DNA from: an uncultured Treponema sp.
GTDB lineage: Bacteria > Spirochaetota > Spirochaetia > Treponematales > Treponemataceae
Direction: 5' to 3'
DNA: 15,138 nt
Assembly: GCA_937900125.1 (NCBI GenBank)
Contig: CALCEK010000186.1
Coordinates: 1 to 15,138, forward strand
The translations under genes were made by a program, and so were the position numbers. The notes beneath the pieces were generated by a model that worked only from the letters and a program-made list of their open reading frames with translations, was not told the origin of the DNA and made no database searches. Positions 1-6,803 of the stretch are shown here, one piece after another (positions within the stretch are counted from its first letter, which is position 1; every line of letters starts with the position of its first letter).

Positions 1-198
1 CTTTCCGTAATCGATAATTTTGCAAACCGGTGGATTTGCGTTTGGTGCAATTTCCACTAAATCTAATTCTTGCTCTCGTGCAAGATTTAGCGCTTCAAAG
101 GTAGAGATTATACCTTTTTGCGTTCCATCATTGTCAATAAGTCTCACTTCGCGTACTCGAATTTGTTCGTTTATACGCAAACCTTTAGTTTCCGCCAA
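1..198 (-). CDS. infC: Translation initiation factor IF-3, N-terminal part (cut by window edge)
   Basis: IF-3 binds the 30S subunit, keeps it apart from 50S and checks the start codon. The 66 codons present read MAETKGLRINEQIRVREVRL and end in the family hallmark VEIAPNANPPVCKIIDYGK, matching the IF-3 N-terminal domain from its first strand to the start of the linker; the C-terminal domain lies outside the window. The start is TTG at 198-196, preceded directly by an in-frame TAG, so no longer start is possible. A perfect AGGAGG (203-208) lies four bases upstream. Non-AUG infC starts are a known basis of IF-3 autoregulation (AUU in Escherichia coli); TTG here may or may not serve that role. 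Normally rpmI and rplT follow, which would lie beyond the left edge. Identification is firm; regulation is inference. Confidence 0.95.
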   Translation of the reverse strand, partial: MAETKGLRINEQIRVREVRLIDNDGTQKGIISTFEALNLAREQELDLVEIAPNANPPVCKIIDYGK

Positions 199-269
199 CT
201 ATCCTCCTCGTGTTCTGTTATCTTTTTTTTCTTGATAAAGAAACTTTTTATTTATAAAGCGTACTGTGT

Positions 270-299
270 ATTATATCAAAATGAAGCGATTTTTGTCTA
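270..299 (-). promoter_or_regulatory. Sigma-70-type promoter for infC
   Basis: On the minus strand a -35 hexamer TAGACA (294-299, five of six matches to TTGACA) is followed by an 18-base spacer and a perfect -10 TATAAT (270-275). Transcription would start near 263, giving a leader of about 65 bases with AGGAGG before the TTG start. It is the best consensus promoter in the window. Seen in sequence; activity inferred. Confidence 0.7.
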
Positions 300-307
300 T
301 ATGATAC

Positions 308-335
308 TTGCAAAAGTCTATAGAAGCGTTTTAAT
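308..335 (+). promoter_or_regulatory. Weak candidate promoter for the membrane/HD gene pair
   Basis: TTGCAA (308-313), a 16-base spacer and TTTAAT (330-335) precede the gene at 361. The -10 matches five of six positions, the -35 only four, and the spacer is short. It is the only plausible plus-strand promoter I see between infC and the membrane gene. Confidence 0.3.
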
Positions 336-360
336 AATCACCGTTGAATAAGAATATTTT

Positions 361-1092
361 TTGTGGTATTCTTCTTCTTGTATGTATACATTTATGATTG
401 TTTTTTTGCCACTTGCAACTTGGTTTACAATCTCGCTTTTTGGCACAAATAAAACTCAAGAACTTTCAGTCTCTGAACAGCCATTAAAATTTTTTTTCTT
501 GGGGCTTTTCCTTGCTTGTTTTTATGCTTTTTTTGAAGTTCTTTTTATACAGTCATTAACATATCGTCAAACTAGAAATTCTATAATTTTAAATACGCTT
601 TTGCTTTTTTGTTTTGATTATTTTCTTCCTTCTGCAATTCTTTTTTTGTTGGTCTTTTTTGGAAGTAAAAAATCTTACGAGCAAAGAATGACAAACCTTT
701 TTTCTTTTATGGCAGGTTTTTATTCTGTGTACATGGTTTATTCTTCACTTTTGCGATATGAAAAAACTTCAGCATTTTTCATTTTTGTAAAACCTATTCT
801 AATTTTTTGCTTTATTTTTATGTTTTCTCAAGGAATGGTAGCATTTTTTAATTTATTAAAAAAAGAAAAGGAAAGCGAAAAATTTGTTTCAAAAATATCG
901 CTTGCTGTTTTGTTCCTTGTTATTTCTTCAATCGTGCCTCCACTTATTCAGGCAATGTATGTTACTGGAAAATCTTTGACTATTAGAATTATTCTTACTA
1001 TACTTTATGTTTTTTTGTTTTCAGTTTTCTTTTGTATCAGATATAAAAGTTTTTCTACATCGTCTACATCATTTTCTGAAGATTTAATATGA
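361..1092 (+). CDS. Six-helix integral membrane protein, function unknown
   Basis: Not recognised. The 243 residues are rich in Phe, Leu and Ile and contain about six membrane spans (near residues 10-27, 44-64, 77-101, 112-130, 138-162 and 177-240, the last region holding two), separated by short Lys/Arg-rich loops such as LLKKEKESEKF. The C-terminal tail is Ser/Thr-rich and polar. The start is uncertain: TTG at 361 gives the longest form, but ATG at 382 (residue 8) or 394 (residue 12) is equally possible, and none has a clear Shine-Dalgarno sequence. Its stop codon overlaps the next gene's start as ATGA, so the two are almost certainly co-transcribed and translationally coupled. A role alongside the HD-domain protein is inferred from the overlap only. 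Confidence 0.8.
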   Translation: MWYSSSCMYTFMIVFLPLATWFTISLFGTNKTQELSVSEQPLKFFFLGLFLACFYAFFEVLFIQSLTYRQTRNSIILNTLLLFCFDYFLPSAILFLLVFFGSKKSYEQRMTNLFSFMAGFYSVYMVYSSLLRYEKTSAFFIFVKPILIFCFIFMFSQGMVAFFNLLKKEKESEKFVSKISLAVLFLVISSIVPPLIQAMYVTGKSLTIRIILTILYVFLFSVFFCIRYKSFSTSSTSFSEDLI

Positions 1093-1601
1093 TTTTTCTA
1101 ACTGAGCAGGAAAAAGAAACTTTTCATGAAATTTTACTTCCTTACGAAAATGACGAAATCGTTTTGAAGATGAAAAATTATTGTCAGCATGGAAATGTTT
1201 CAACTTACGAACATGTAATGAATGTCGCTTTGACTTGTTTTTATATAAATCGGAAAAAGAATTTTGGTTGCAATGAAATTGATTTAGTTACAGCGGCATT
1301 TTTGCATGACTTTTATTTGTATGATTGGCATAAAAAAGACAATAATACTCATCGATTGCATGGATTTTTTCATCCAATGGTTGCTGCGATAAATGCAACA
1401 AAGTATTTTCATGTTAATAAGTCTGTTAGAAATATAATTCTTTGCCACATGTGGCCTTTAACTTTCTTTCATTTTCCTAAGTCAAAAGAAGCTTTGCTAG
1501 TCAGTTTGGTCGATAAATATTGTTGCATTCGCGAAGTTTTTTATTCTTTACGCAAAAAGAATGCTCTAAAAAGAAAAAAAGCACTCGCTTTTTATAACTG
1601 A
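1089..1601 (+). CDS. HD-domain protein (predicted metal-dependent phosphohydrolase)
   Basis: The HD superfamily hydrolyses phosphoester bonds of nucleotides or similar substrates at a metal centre. The 170 residues show the ordered ligands: H42 (STYEHVMNVA), the HD pair H73-D74 (AAFLHDFYLYDWH), further histidines H91/H95 (RLHGFFHP) and H120 (LCHMWP), and D142 (SLVDKYC). The FLHDFYLYDWH...HRLHGF...HMWPL arrangement is that of a small stand-alone HD family common in Firmicutes and spirochaetes, whose substrate is not known to me. The start ATG overlaps the previous stop (ATGA) and has no strong Shine-Dalgarno sequence, consistent with translational coupling. The lysine-rich C-terminal tail (LRKKNALKRKKALAFYN) is encoded partly by a direct repeat shared with the end of cheB, so the last few residues may come from a rearrangement. 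Confidence 0.85.
   Translation: MIFLTEQEKETFHEILLPYENDEIVLKMKNYCQHGNVSTYEHVMNVALTCFYINRKKNFGCNEIDLVTAAFLHDFYLYDWHKKDNNTHRLHGFFHPMVAAINATKYFHVNKSVRNIILCHMWPLTFFHFPKSKEALLVSLVDKYCCIREVFYSLRKKNALKRKKALAFYN
1571..1593 (-). terminator. Candidate weak terminator after cheB
   Basis: On the minus strand AAAAAGC (1587-1593), a four-base loop and GCTTTTT (1576-1582) form a short AT-rich stem followed by a T-rich run. It lies inside the 3' end of the opposing HD gene. Only two pairs are G-C, so strength is doubtful. Confidence 0.35.
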
Positions 1602-1620
1602 TTATTTTTTATAACTGATT
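1589..1620. repeat. 15-bp direct repeat joining the ends of the HD gene and cheB
   Basis: TTTTTATAACTGATT occurs exactly at 1589-1603 and again at 1606-1620, two bases apart. The first copy encodes the last residues and stop of the HD protein; the second holds the stop codon and final codons of cheB on the other strand. The repeat sits where cheB loses homology to its family, as expected at a rearrangement junction. Confidence 0.85.
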
Positions 1621-2628
1621 GTAGGGGAGATTTGCACCAAGACATTTGTTTTGGTAGATTTTTGCAACTGATTCAAAAAGTACATCAGCAGATGGTCTGT
1701 GCCCATTTCTTTGTTCCGATTTTGAAAGGCGAATGACATTACACAATGTTGATTTTTCTACAACGATATGACTGTCACCAGGGGCTATATAAATTTGACC
1801 TGGGTGAATTAAGTCCCCGTCCTCCGCTTCTTTTACATTGAGCGGACAAATTCTGTCTAAGCTAGAGGCAAATTCTTTTGTAAAACCTGCGGGCATATGT
1901 TGTACAACCAAAATGGGACGCGCAAATTTTGGATCAATTTTTGCAAACACCTCACGCAATGCGTTAGGACCGCCCGTTGAAATTCCCAAAGCTACAATGT
2001 CAATTGCGCCAGGTTTTCTTAAAGCTTCAATAACAGCTGGCTCTTTTTTTGTAGAAGATTGCCACAAAGTTGGAGAATAAACTGGCTTTGCGGTAGTTGC
2101 CCCCTGCGTTGGTTTTACCTTATCAATAATACCTTCTTTTACAGCCGCAGATTCCGCTTCTTTGAGTTTTGCCTGCTGCATAAAGAATTCTGGGGGATAA
2201 ACTTCTTTGTTATGCTTTCTTGCGTAACGTCCGCCATAAGAAGCCAAGCGTTCAATTAAGGCACTAGACACAGAAGAAATATTGCTAGAAACGGAACCAG
2301 AAGGTTTTGTGATAAAATCACTCGCTCCTAACTCCAAACATTGCATTGTAACTGTTGCGCCCTTTGTTGCTACAGAAGACAAAATAACAACAGGGACATC
2401 AATTCCTTGCTTTTTGCGCTCCTGCAAAAATTCAACGCCATTCATTTCTGGCATTTCTATGTCAAGAACAATAATATCTGGCTTTAGTTGAGGAATTTTC
2501 TGCAAACAGAATTTTCCATTCATTGCGGTGCCAACTGTATTCATTCCTTCAGTTGAATTGACGATTCTGGAAATAAGATTTCTCATCAATGCGGAATCAT
2601 CACAAACAAGTACTTGTATATCTTCCAT
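1609..2628 (-). CDS. cheB: Chemotaxis response regulator / protein-glutamate methylesterase CheB, C-terminally truncated
   Basis: CheB removes methyl groups from glutamates of methyl-accepting chemotaxis receptors when phosphorylated by CheA. The receiver domain (about residues 1-125) is intact: D10/D11, phospho-acceptor D56 (IIVLDIEMPEMNG), S84-S85 and K108. A long linker (about 126-205) leads to the esterase domain with catalytic S217 (LGISTGGPNA) and H244 (VVQHMPAGFT). The protein ends at 339 as KCLGANLPYNQL, exactly where the family continues with the TGMGxDG loop carrying the catalytic Asp (D286 in Salmonella) and about 45-50 more residues. No other frame supplies that motif downstream. 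The gene follows cheR in the same direction. Start ATG has a weak AAAGGG upstream. Identification is firm; loss of methylesterase activity is inferred, and the receiver may still bind phosphate. Confidence 0.9.
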   Translation of the reverse strand: MEDIQVLVCDDSALMRNLISRIVNSTEGMNTVGTAMNGKFCLQKIPQLKPDIIVLDIEMPEMNGVEFLQERKKQGIDVPVVILSSVATKGATVTMQCLELGASDFITKPSGSVSSNISSVSSALIERLASYGGRYARKHNKEVYPPEFFMQQAKLKEAESAAVKEGIIDKVKPTQGATTAKPVYSPTLWQSSTKKEPAVIEALRKPGAIDIVALGISTGGPNALREVFAKIDPKFARPILVVQHMPAGFTKEFASSLDRICPLNVKEAEDGDLIHPGQIYIAPGDSHIVVEKSTLCNVIRLSKSEQRNGHRPSADVLFESVAKIYQNKCLGANLPYNQL

Positions 2629-2667
2629 ATAAAACCCTTTTGATTCCCTTTTTGTTTACAATTTTAA

Positions 2668-2703
2668 AGAACCTACTCTGAAATAATCTTCTGAATAGGT
2701 TCT
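2668..2703 (-). terminator. 16-bp hairpin between cheR and cheB (terminator or attenuator)
   Basis: The 36 bases form a near-perfect hairpin: outer arms AGAACCTA/TAGGTTCT, inner arms TTCAGAAG/TTTCAGAG with one A-A mismatch and two wobble pairs, and a four-base loop. The T-run after it on the minus strand is poor (TTCTTTAAAATT), so it may be a partial terminator or an mRNA-stability element. A perfect TTGACA (2725-2730) sits just after the cheR stop with a poor -10 (CATTAG, 2702-2707), so a separate weak cheB promoter is possible. Confidence 0.55.
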
Positions 2704-2732
2704 AATGCGGAATATTTTATATTTTGTCAAAA

Positions 2733-3551
2733 CTATTTTTCATTTTTTTGATAAAGACAAGCCCACTGTGTTTTTAAGAATTCAAATTTTGTATCCATTC
2801 CAAACAAACTCTCCGAATGTCCGATAAACAAAAAGGCATTTCTTGCCATAGAATTGTAAAAACGGTCAATGGTTGCTTTTTGGGCAGCTTCATCAAAATA
2901 AATCAAAACATTCCGACAAAACACAATGTCAAGATTTCTAACACCACTATCATTGCGCAAATTATGGTAGTCAAAATGAATTGTTTGCATTAATTCTGGC
3001 TTTACTTGATAGCCTTTTTCATTTTTTGTAAAAAAACGGTCTAGGTAATTTTGCGGAATTCCCGAAATTCTAGCGGTGGGATAAAATCCTTGCTGACCAA
3101 CCATCAGTGATTTTAGGGAAATGTCCGAAGCCTTGATGCTAAAGGTGTAGGGAGCTGGCAATTTGTCTTTGAGTAACATTGCTATTGTGTATGGCTCTTC
3201 GCCCGTAGAACAACCAGCACTCCAAATAGTTATTCTTGTGTCTCCCGTCCTTTTTTTGTTTTCAATGACATGAGGTACAACATAATTGATTAACGCATCA
3301 AAATGAGGCTGATTCCTAAAGAAACGAGTCAAATTCGTTGTAATGCTATCCAAAAATGTCTTAAATTCATTTTGGTCAGAAGTGACGAGTTTATAATACG
3401 TATCCAAATCTGGAATTTGTTTTTCTCGCAATCGTTCTTTTAAACGGCTATCCAAAATAGAACGATTAGTTTCGGAAAAAGTAATTCCACTTGAATCATA
3501 AATAAGTTTTCGATATTTATCGAATTGCAAATCAGTTAGCAAGTCAGCCAT
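2733..3551 (-). CDS. cheR: Chemotaxis protein methyltransferase CheR
   Basis: CheR transfers methyl groups from S-adenosylmethionine to glutamates of chemoreceptors in the cytoplasm. The 272 residues are a normal full length: an N-terminal helical domain (about 1-70), then the methyltransferase fold with the family motif NLTRFFRN (92-99), the SAM-binding loop WSAGCSTGEEPYTIAM (about 129-144), FCRNVLIYFD (about 211-220) and GHSESLFGM near the end. No tetratricopeptide extension is present. The ATG at 3551 is the only sensible start, yet there is no usable Shine-Dalgarno sequence; a good promoter ends seven bases upstream, implying a leaderless mRNA. cheB follows after a 104-base gap holding a hairpin, and the M23 peptidase gene lies 60 bases upstream in the same direction. 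Confidence 0.96.
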   Translation of the reverse strand: MADLLTDLQFDKYRKLIYDSSGITFSETNRSILDSRLKERLREKQIPDLDTYYKLVTSDQNEFKTFLDSITTNLTRFFRNQPHFDALINYVVPHVIENKKRTGDTRITIWSAGCSTGEEPYTIAMLLKDKLPAPYTFSIKASDISLKSLMVGQQGFYPTARISGIPQNYLDRFFTKNEKGYQVKPELMQTIHFDYHNLRNDSGVRNLDIVFCRNVLIYFDEAAQKATIDRFYNSMARNAFLFIGHSESLFGMDTKFEFLKTQWACLYQKNEK

Positions 3552-3558
3552 ATGTTCT

Positions 3559-3587
3559 ATTATACACCTTGAATCGAAAATTGTAAA
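3559..3587 (-). promoter_or_regulatory. cheR promoter placing transcription start at the ATG
   Basis: On the minus strand TTTACA (3582-3587, five of six), a 17-base spacer and perfect TATAAT (3559-3564) are followed by seven bases and then the cheR ATG. A start site 7-8 bases after the -10 falls on the A of ATG, giving a leaderless transcript. An AAGG at the upstream edge lies within the promoter spacer and would not be transcribed. Confidence 0.6.
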
Positions 3588-3611
3588 CCTAAAACCACTT
3601 TTTTTTGAAAT

Positions 3612-4646
3612 TCATTTTAAAAGTGTTGCAGGATTCATTGAACGCCCGTTTTTGTAAACTGTAAAATGCAAATGTGGACCTGTACTCATTCCTGTACTAC
3701 CAACAAGGCCGATTATTGTGTTTGTATTGACATTTTGTCCTTTTGTTACATACAATTTGCTCATGTGCCCATACAAAGTTTGGTATCCCGAATGATGCGA
3801 AATTATCACGTAATTTCCATACACATCGCTCCAACCCGCAGTTGTAACCGTTCCTGCTAAAGCGGGGTGAACTTTGTTGCCCGCTGCACAAGCCATATCC
3901 ATGCCGCCATGAAATGTTCGTTTTGTTGCGTTAAACGGATTTGACCTCCAGCCGTAGGGAGAAGAAATCCAATAACGCACATTTGGAAGCGGATTTATAA
4001 ACAAATCTCCGTTGATTTCTTGCCGTGTTACCCAATCAAGTTCGGCATCTGGAACAAAAATTGTTGCTCCCGCTACAAGACTTGAATCGCTTTGTAAATT
4101 ATTTACAAAAGAAATTTTTTCTGCGTCAACATCATATTTTTTTGCGATAGAATCGCTAGTTTCGCCATCGTTTTTTACGGTGTACAAAATACCTGGCATT
4201 GATGGAATCTTTAGATATTGCCCAATTTGTAAACTTCTTGAATTTTTTATGTTATTTACACTGATTATTGTGTCTTGCGTTACATTGTAAGCGGCTGCAA
4301 TATAGCCAATCATATCGCCTTGTTTTACTCGGTATGAAATATAGGAAAGTGCATTATCATCGGGGGCTTCGGCGGACGGCGGAGTTGGAATCGCCTGAAC
4401 AATTTCGCTTTCTAGCGCGGAGCTGACAACTTCGCTTATGCGTTCAGGAGCTTGCTGCCCTGCAAAACCTCCTTTTCCTATAGAATTATTATGATTTACC
4501 ATTGCGACTGTTGTGCCGATTACTATCCCCGCTGCACACAACGCTGACAAGGAACACACACTTGCAAATTTAAAATACGACTTCATTTTAATCTTTCTAC
4601 TGTAACTTATTTCATCGAAAAAAGCAAATTCTTTTGAGCTGTTCAT
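3612..4646 (-). CDS. Secreted/anchored LysM and M23 peptidoglycan endopeptidase
   Basis: M23 zinc metallopeptidases cut peptide cross-links in peptidoglycan or activate amidases. Residues 28-50 form a signal/anchor helix (CSLSALCAAGIVIGTTVAMV). A linker is followed by two LysM domains (about 104-148, YRVKQGDMIGYI..., and 154-199, YTVKNDGETSDSI...) for glycan binding, then the M23 domain (about 220-344). Zinc ligands H246 and D250 (HGGMD) and H327 (HLHF) and active-site H294 (YGHMSKL) are all present, so it should be active, unlike degenerate activators such as NlpD. The start ATG at 4646 has AAGGA seven bases upstream; an alternative at residue 21 has no good ribosome-binding site. It begins 10 bases after rlmE ends, so the two are co-transcribed. 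The N-terminal helix faces the periplasm by inference. Confidence 0.93.
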   Translation of the reverse strand: MNSSKEFAFFDEISYSRKIKMKSYFKFASVCSLSALCAAGIVIGTTVAMVNHNNSIGKGGFAGQQAPERISEVVSSALESEIVQAIPTPPSAEAPDDNALSYISYRVKQGDMIGYIAAAYNVTQDTIISVNNIKNSRSLQIGQYLKIPSMPGILYTVKNDGETSDSIAKKYDVDAEKISFVNNLQSDSSLVAGATIFVPDAELDWVTRQEINGDLFINPLPNVRYWISSPYGWRSNPFNATKRTFHGGMDMACAAGNKVHPALAGTVTTAGWSDVYGNYVIISHHSGYQTLYGHMSKLYVTKGQNVNTNTIIGLVGSTGMSTGPHLHFTVYKNGRSMNPATLLK

Positions 4647-4656
4647 TCAATTTTCC

Positions 4657-5259
4657 TTATTTTTTTTGTAACCCAATTAAGTAAGTTTCAAACGAAGTCA
4701 TTCTGCATGCTTCTGGTTTAAATCCCTTTGCGCTCGTAAAAATTTCCCGTAAAGCCTGCAAATCTTTTTGTTGATTTCCGCCCTGAAAAATTTTAACACA
4801 AAAATTTCCACCTTGATGCAACATGGTTTGAGCGTACCAAATTGCCATTTTTACAAGAGCATGACTATTTGCGGTGTCAACAATGCGATTCCCCGTTGTC
4901 AAAGGAGCGGCATCGCAAACAACAAGGTCATAAGGTCCGTTTTCTGTAACTGATTTTCGAATTTCTTCGCTCAGTAAATCTCCTTGGAAAAACACTAAGT
5001 TTTCGCTTTTTACTGATTTTGAAAGAGGGTTCAAATCAACAGAAACAACTTTTCCTTTTTCACCGATGTTTCTAAGTAGCCATGTTGTCCAACTCCCAGG
5101 AGCCGAGCCTAAATCTAGTACAACCGAATTTTTTTTGAGCATACCAAATTTTTTGTCAATCTCCTGTAATTTGTAGACGCTACGAGCGGGATAGCCTTCC
5201 TTAAAAGCTTTTTGAGACCAAAAATCGGGTTTGCTATACAGATTTTCTCGTTGCGACAT
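4657..5259 (-). CDS. rlmE: 23S rRNA (uridine-2'-O-)-methyltransferase RlmE (FtsJ/RrmJ)
   Basis: RlmE methylates the 2'-OH of U2552 in the A-loop of 23S rRNA late in 50S assembly. The 200 residues match the family length. Seen: PARSVYKL with catalytic K30, the SAM loop LDLGSAPGSW (48-57), D116 (VVCDAAPLTTG), K156 (CVKIFQGG) and E191 (SFETYLIG), completing the K-D-K-E tetrad. The VVCDAAP form differs slightly from the DMAP of E. coli but keeps the aspartate. AAAGG lies one base before ATG, which is too close for a normal ribosome-binding site, so initiation is unclear. It follows the anti-sigma gene by 74 bases and precedes the M23 gene by 10. Function is confident from motifs. Confidence 0.95.
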   Translation of the reverse strand: MSQRENLYSKPDFWSQKAFKEGYPARSVYKLQEIDKKFGMLKKNSVVLDLGSAPGSWTTWLLRNIGEKGKVVSVDLNPLSKSVKSENLVFFQGDLLSEEIRKSVTENGPYDLVVCDAAPLTTGNRIVDTANSHALVKMAIWYAQTMLHQGGNFCVKIFQGGNQQKDLQALREIFTSAKGFKPEACRMTSFETYLIGLQKK

Positions 5260-5267
5260 ACCTTTTT

Positions 5268-5295
5268 TTCGGCATTTTGGGAATAAAATTTTAGG
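5268..5295 (+). repeat. Degenerate interspersed element, copy 1 (TTCGGCATTT type)
   Basis: TTCGGCATTTTGGG followed by an A/T-rich AAAATTTTA block lies in the gap upstream of rlmE. Similar strings occur in two other gene-free stretches, at 12601 and 14358, in the same orientation. See the findings. Confidence 0.4.
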
Positions 5296-5333
5296 TCAAA
5301 TGTTACTAGATAAGCTCCAAATAAAATTACGGT

Positions 5334-5786
5334 CTATTTTTTATGCAAATGTTTTTTGAAAATATCAAAATTTGCCACTATAAATAAAATGCAAAAAACG
5401 CTTACACATAATGCTATTATTATGTATGGTGGAGCTGCGAAAAAAGAAACGCTTTCGTGAATGTCTAACCAGGTAAAAAGCAAAATCGCAAGCAACAAAA
5501 AGAATCCCGCTAAAATCCATGTAAAAAGCGGAATAGGCTTTTTGTTTTTTTTAGGTTTTAAAATGTCGCCAACAACATCTTTAAAAAGTGGAATCATTTC
5601 GTGCATTTTTCTGTCTTTTACAGTCAGCAGTGTGTTTGAGCTGAGTTTTTCCACTTTTGAAAACAAGCGAATTTGTTCACGGCAATCCTTGCAAAAAAAT
5701 ATATGTAATGAAACTGAAAATGGAATCGGGGCATTTTTATCAAGGGAAAGGTATTTATCAAGATAATAATCGTGATTTATTAACAT
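5334..5786 (-). CDS. Zinc-type transmembrane anti-sigma factor
   Basis: Anti-sigma factors of this kind hold an ECF sigma factor at the membrane until a signal releases it. The N-terminus has the zinc-binding anti-sigma pattern H-x3-C-x2-C (LHIFFCKDCREQ: H28, C32, C35), about where this motif sits in the family. Two hydrophobic segments follow (about 86-106 and 118-140), giving a cytoplasmic N-terminus, two membrane passes and a short basic tail (FKKHLHKK). The start ATG has GGAGG six bases upstream. It lies 77 bases downstream of the ECF sigma gene in the same direction, the usual pairing. Its 150 residues lack a large extracytoplasmic sensor domain, so sensing may be by the membrane segments or a partner. 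Assignment rests on motif plus position. Confidence 0.8.
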   Translation of the reverse strand: MLINHDYYLDKYLSLDKNAPIPFSVSLHIFFCKDCREQIRLFSKVEKLSSNTLLTVKDRKMHEMIPLFKDVVGDILKPKKNKKPIPLFTWILAGFFLLLAILLFTWLDIHESVSFFAAPPYIIIALCVSVFCILFIVANFDIFKKHLHKK

Positions 5787-5815
5787 TTTTGTCCTCCATA
5801 TAAAAACTTTTGGGC

Positions 5816-5851
5816 ATCTCTAGAAACCCACTGTCGTGTATTTTTAGAGAT
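5816..5851 (-). promoter_or_regulatory. Hairpin between sigma and anti-sigma genes
   Basis: Perfect seven-base arms ATCTCTA (5816-5822) and TAGAGAT (5845-5851) enclose 22 bases, with three further A-T pairs possible inside. There is no T-run on the minus strand, so it is not a clear terminator. It may shift the expression ratio of sigma to anti-sigma factor. Confidence 0.4.
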
Positions 5852-5863
5852 TCCTTTTTTTAA

Positions 5864-6451
5864 TCAAGTGGCCAAATCTTTTAATTTTAAGCGCAAAATT
5901 TTTTTTGCTCTAAAAATATTTGACCGCACCGTGTTTAGCGGTTGCCCTGTAATTACTGCAATTTCGTCATAGTTCATATCGTAAAAAAAATAAAGGTCAA
6001 TACAAACCGCATAATTCCACGGCAACTCCCGCACAGCTTCTTTTACAGCTTGTTTTGTAACATTTTGCAGATGAATTTCTTCTGGCGTACTCGTTTGTGA
6101 TGGAAGTTCTATTTCAAGGTCGTCATCGGCGATGGTTTCGTAATCTTTTCCGCGCTTTTTTGTGTTTAGCGCAGTTGTAAATGCGATTCGCAATAACCAA
6201 GTGGAAAACTTGCTTTCTCCGCGAAAACTCGAAAGATGCGTGTAAGTTTTTAAAAGCACCTCTTGCGTAAAATCTTCGGCATCTGTTTTGTTATGAAAAA
6301 AACTATACCCCAAAGCCCGTACACGTGTAAGGTAAAATTCCATAAGTTTACCAAATGCTTCTTTGTTTCCAGAAAGACATTCCTGTATAAGCTCTTCATC
6401 GCGTTTTTTAATGAGAAGATTTTCTGTTTCTAGCGTAGAATCATTCTTCAT
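5864..6451 (-). CDS. ECF-family RNA polymerase sigma factor (sigma-E/RpoE-like)
   Basis: This directs RNA polymerase to a stress- or envelope-type regulon. Sigma region 2 spans about residues 30-100, with the core-binding DAEDFTQEVLLKTY (58-71) and the -10-recognition segment FRGESKFSTWLLRIA (77-91). Sigma region 4 spans about 133-190, with the helix-turn-helix YDEIAVITGQPLNTVRSNIF. There is no region 1 or 3, so it belongs to group IV. At 195 residues it is typical. Its start overlaps the upstream membrane gene by 11 bases, indicating coupling, and the anti-sigma gene follows. A run of A then GGAATC appears after its stop and again upstream of the preceding gene, possibly an ECF -35 element. 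Confidence 0.93.
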   Translation of the reverse strand: MKNDSTLETENLLIKKRDEELIQECLSGNKEAFGKLMEFYLTRVRALGYSFFHNKTDAEDFTQEVLLKTYTHLSSFRGESKFSTWLLRIAFTTALNTKKRGKDYETIADDDLEIELPSQTSTPEEIHLQNVTKQAVKEAVRELPWNYAVCIDLYFFYDMNYDEIAVITGQPLNTVRSNIFRAKKILRLKLKDLAT

Positions 6452-6803
6452 TTCCGTTGGAATCGTTGAATTCTGGATTTGTTTTGTAAAACAGCAAAAG
6501 CATAAGTCCTAAAACGAGTGGCAAAAGTCCGCCTAGTGCCGACCACGAAAGACCATCTAACAAAAAAGACATGATCGAAAGCACCGCTCCCGTTCCGCTT
6601 AGGCAAAGTCCAATAAGAAGTGTTAGCGTTTTTGGGTCAATTTTTGTTGGTTCGTATTGAGATTCCCCTTTAAGTATTCTTAATTTAACTTCGCGGTGAT
6701 GCCAAAGCATGAAAAAAAATATTAAAATGGCAGCAAAACTGATTCCGACAATCGGAATGAGGGAAATTATAACTTGTGCGGCCGCAGAAACTTCTGTTTG
6801 CAT
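6441..6803 (-). CDS. Small three-helix membrane protein of the sigma operon
   Basis: Not recognised by name. The 120 residues have a hydrophobic segment at about 11-33 (IISLIPIVGISFAAILIFFF), a charged cytoplasmic-type loop (HHREVKLRILKGESQYEPTK), then two further segments (about 60-82 and 87-106) and an acidic tail ending NDSNGNEE. The layout recalls DUF6249-type small membrane proteins, but I cannot confirm the family. The start is well supported: AAGGAG lies five bases before ATG. It overlaps the ECF sigma gene by 11 bases, so the two are translated in step. The overlap suggests it belongs to the sigma-factor pathway, perhaps as a membrane sensor or a target; that is inference. Confidence 0.85.
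   Translation of the reverse strand: MQTEVSAAAQVIISLIPIVGISFAAILIFFFMLWHHREVKLRILKGESQYEPTKIDPKTLTLLIGLCLSGTGAVLSIMSFLLDGLSWSALGGLLPLVLGLMLLLFYKTNPEFNDSNGNEE

Noticed and set aside
118..351. Plus-strand frame across the infC promoter
   Set aside because: It overlaps the infC start, its Shine-Dalgarno site and promoter on the other strand; no family resemblance.
1560..1640. Programmed frameshift restoring the cheB C-terminus
   Set aside because: I translated the minus strand beyond the cheB end in other frames and found no TGMGxDG-like sequence; the DNA there is the end of the HD gene.
3612..4646. Degenerate, inactive M23 domain (NlpD/EnvC-type activator)
   Set aside because: All zinc ligands and the active-site histidine are present, so an active peptidase is the simpler reading.
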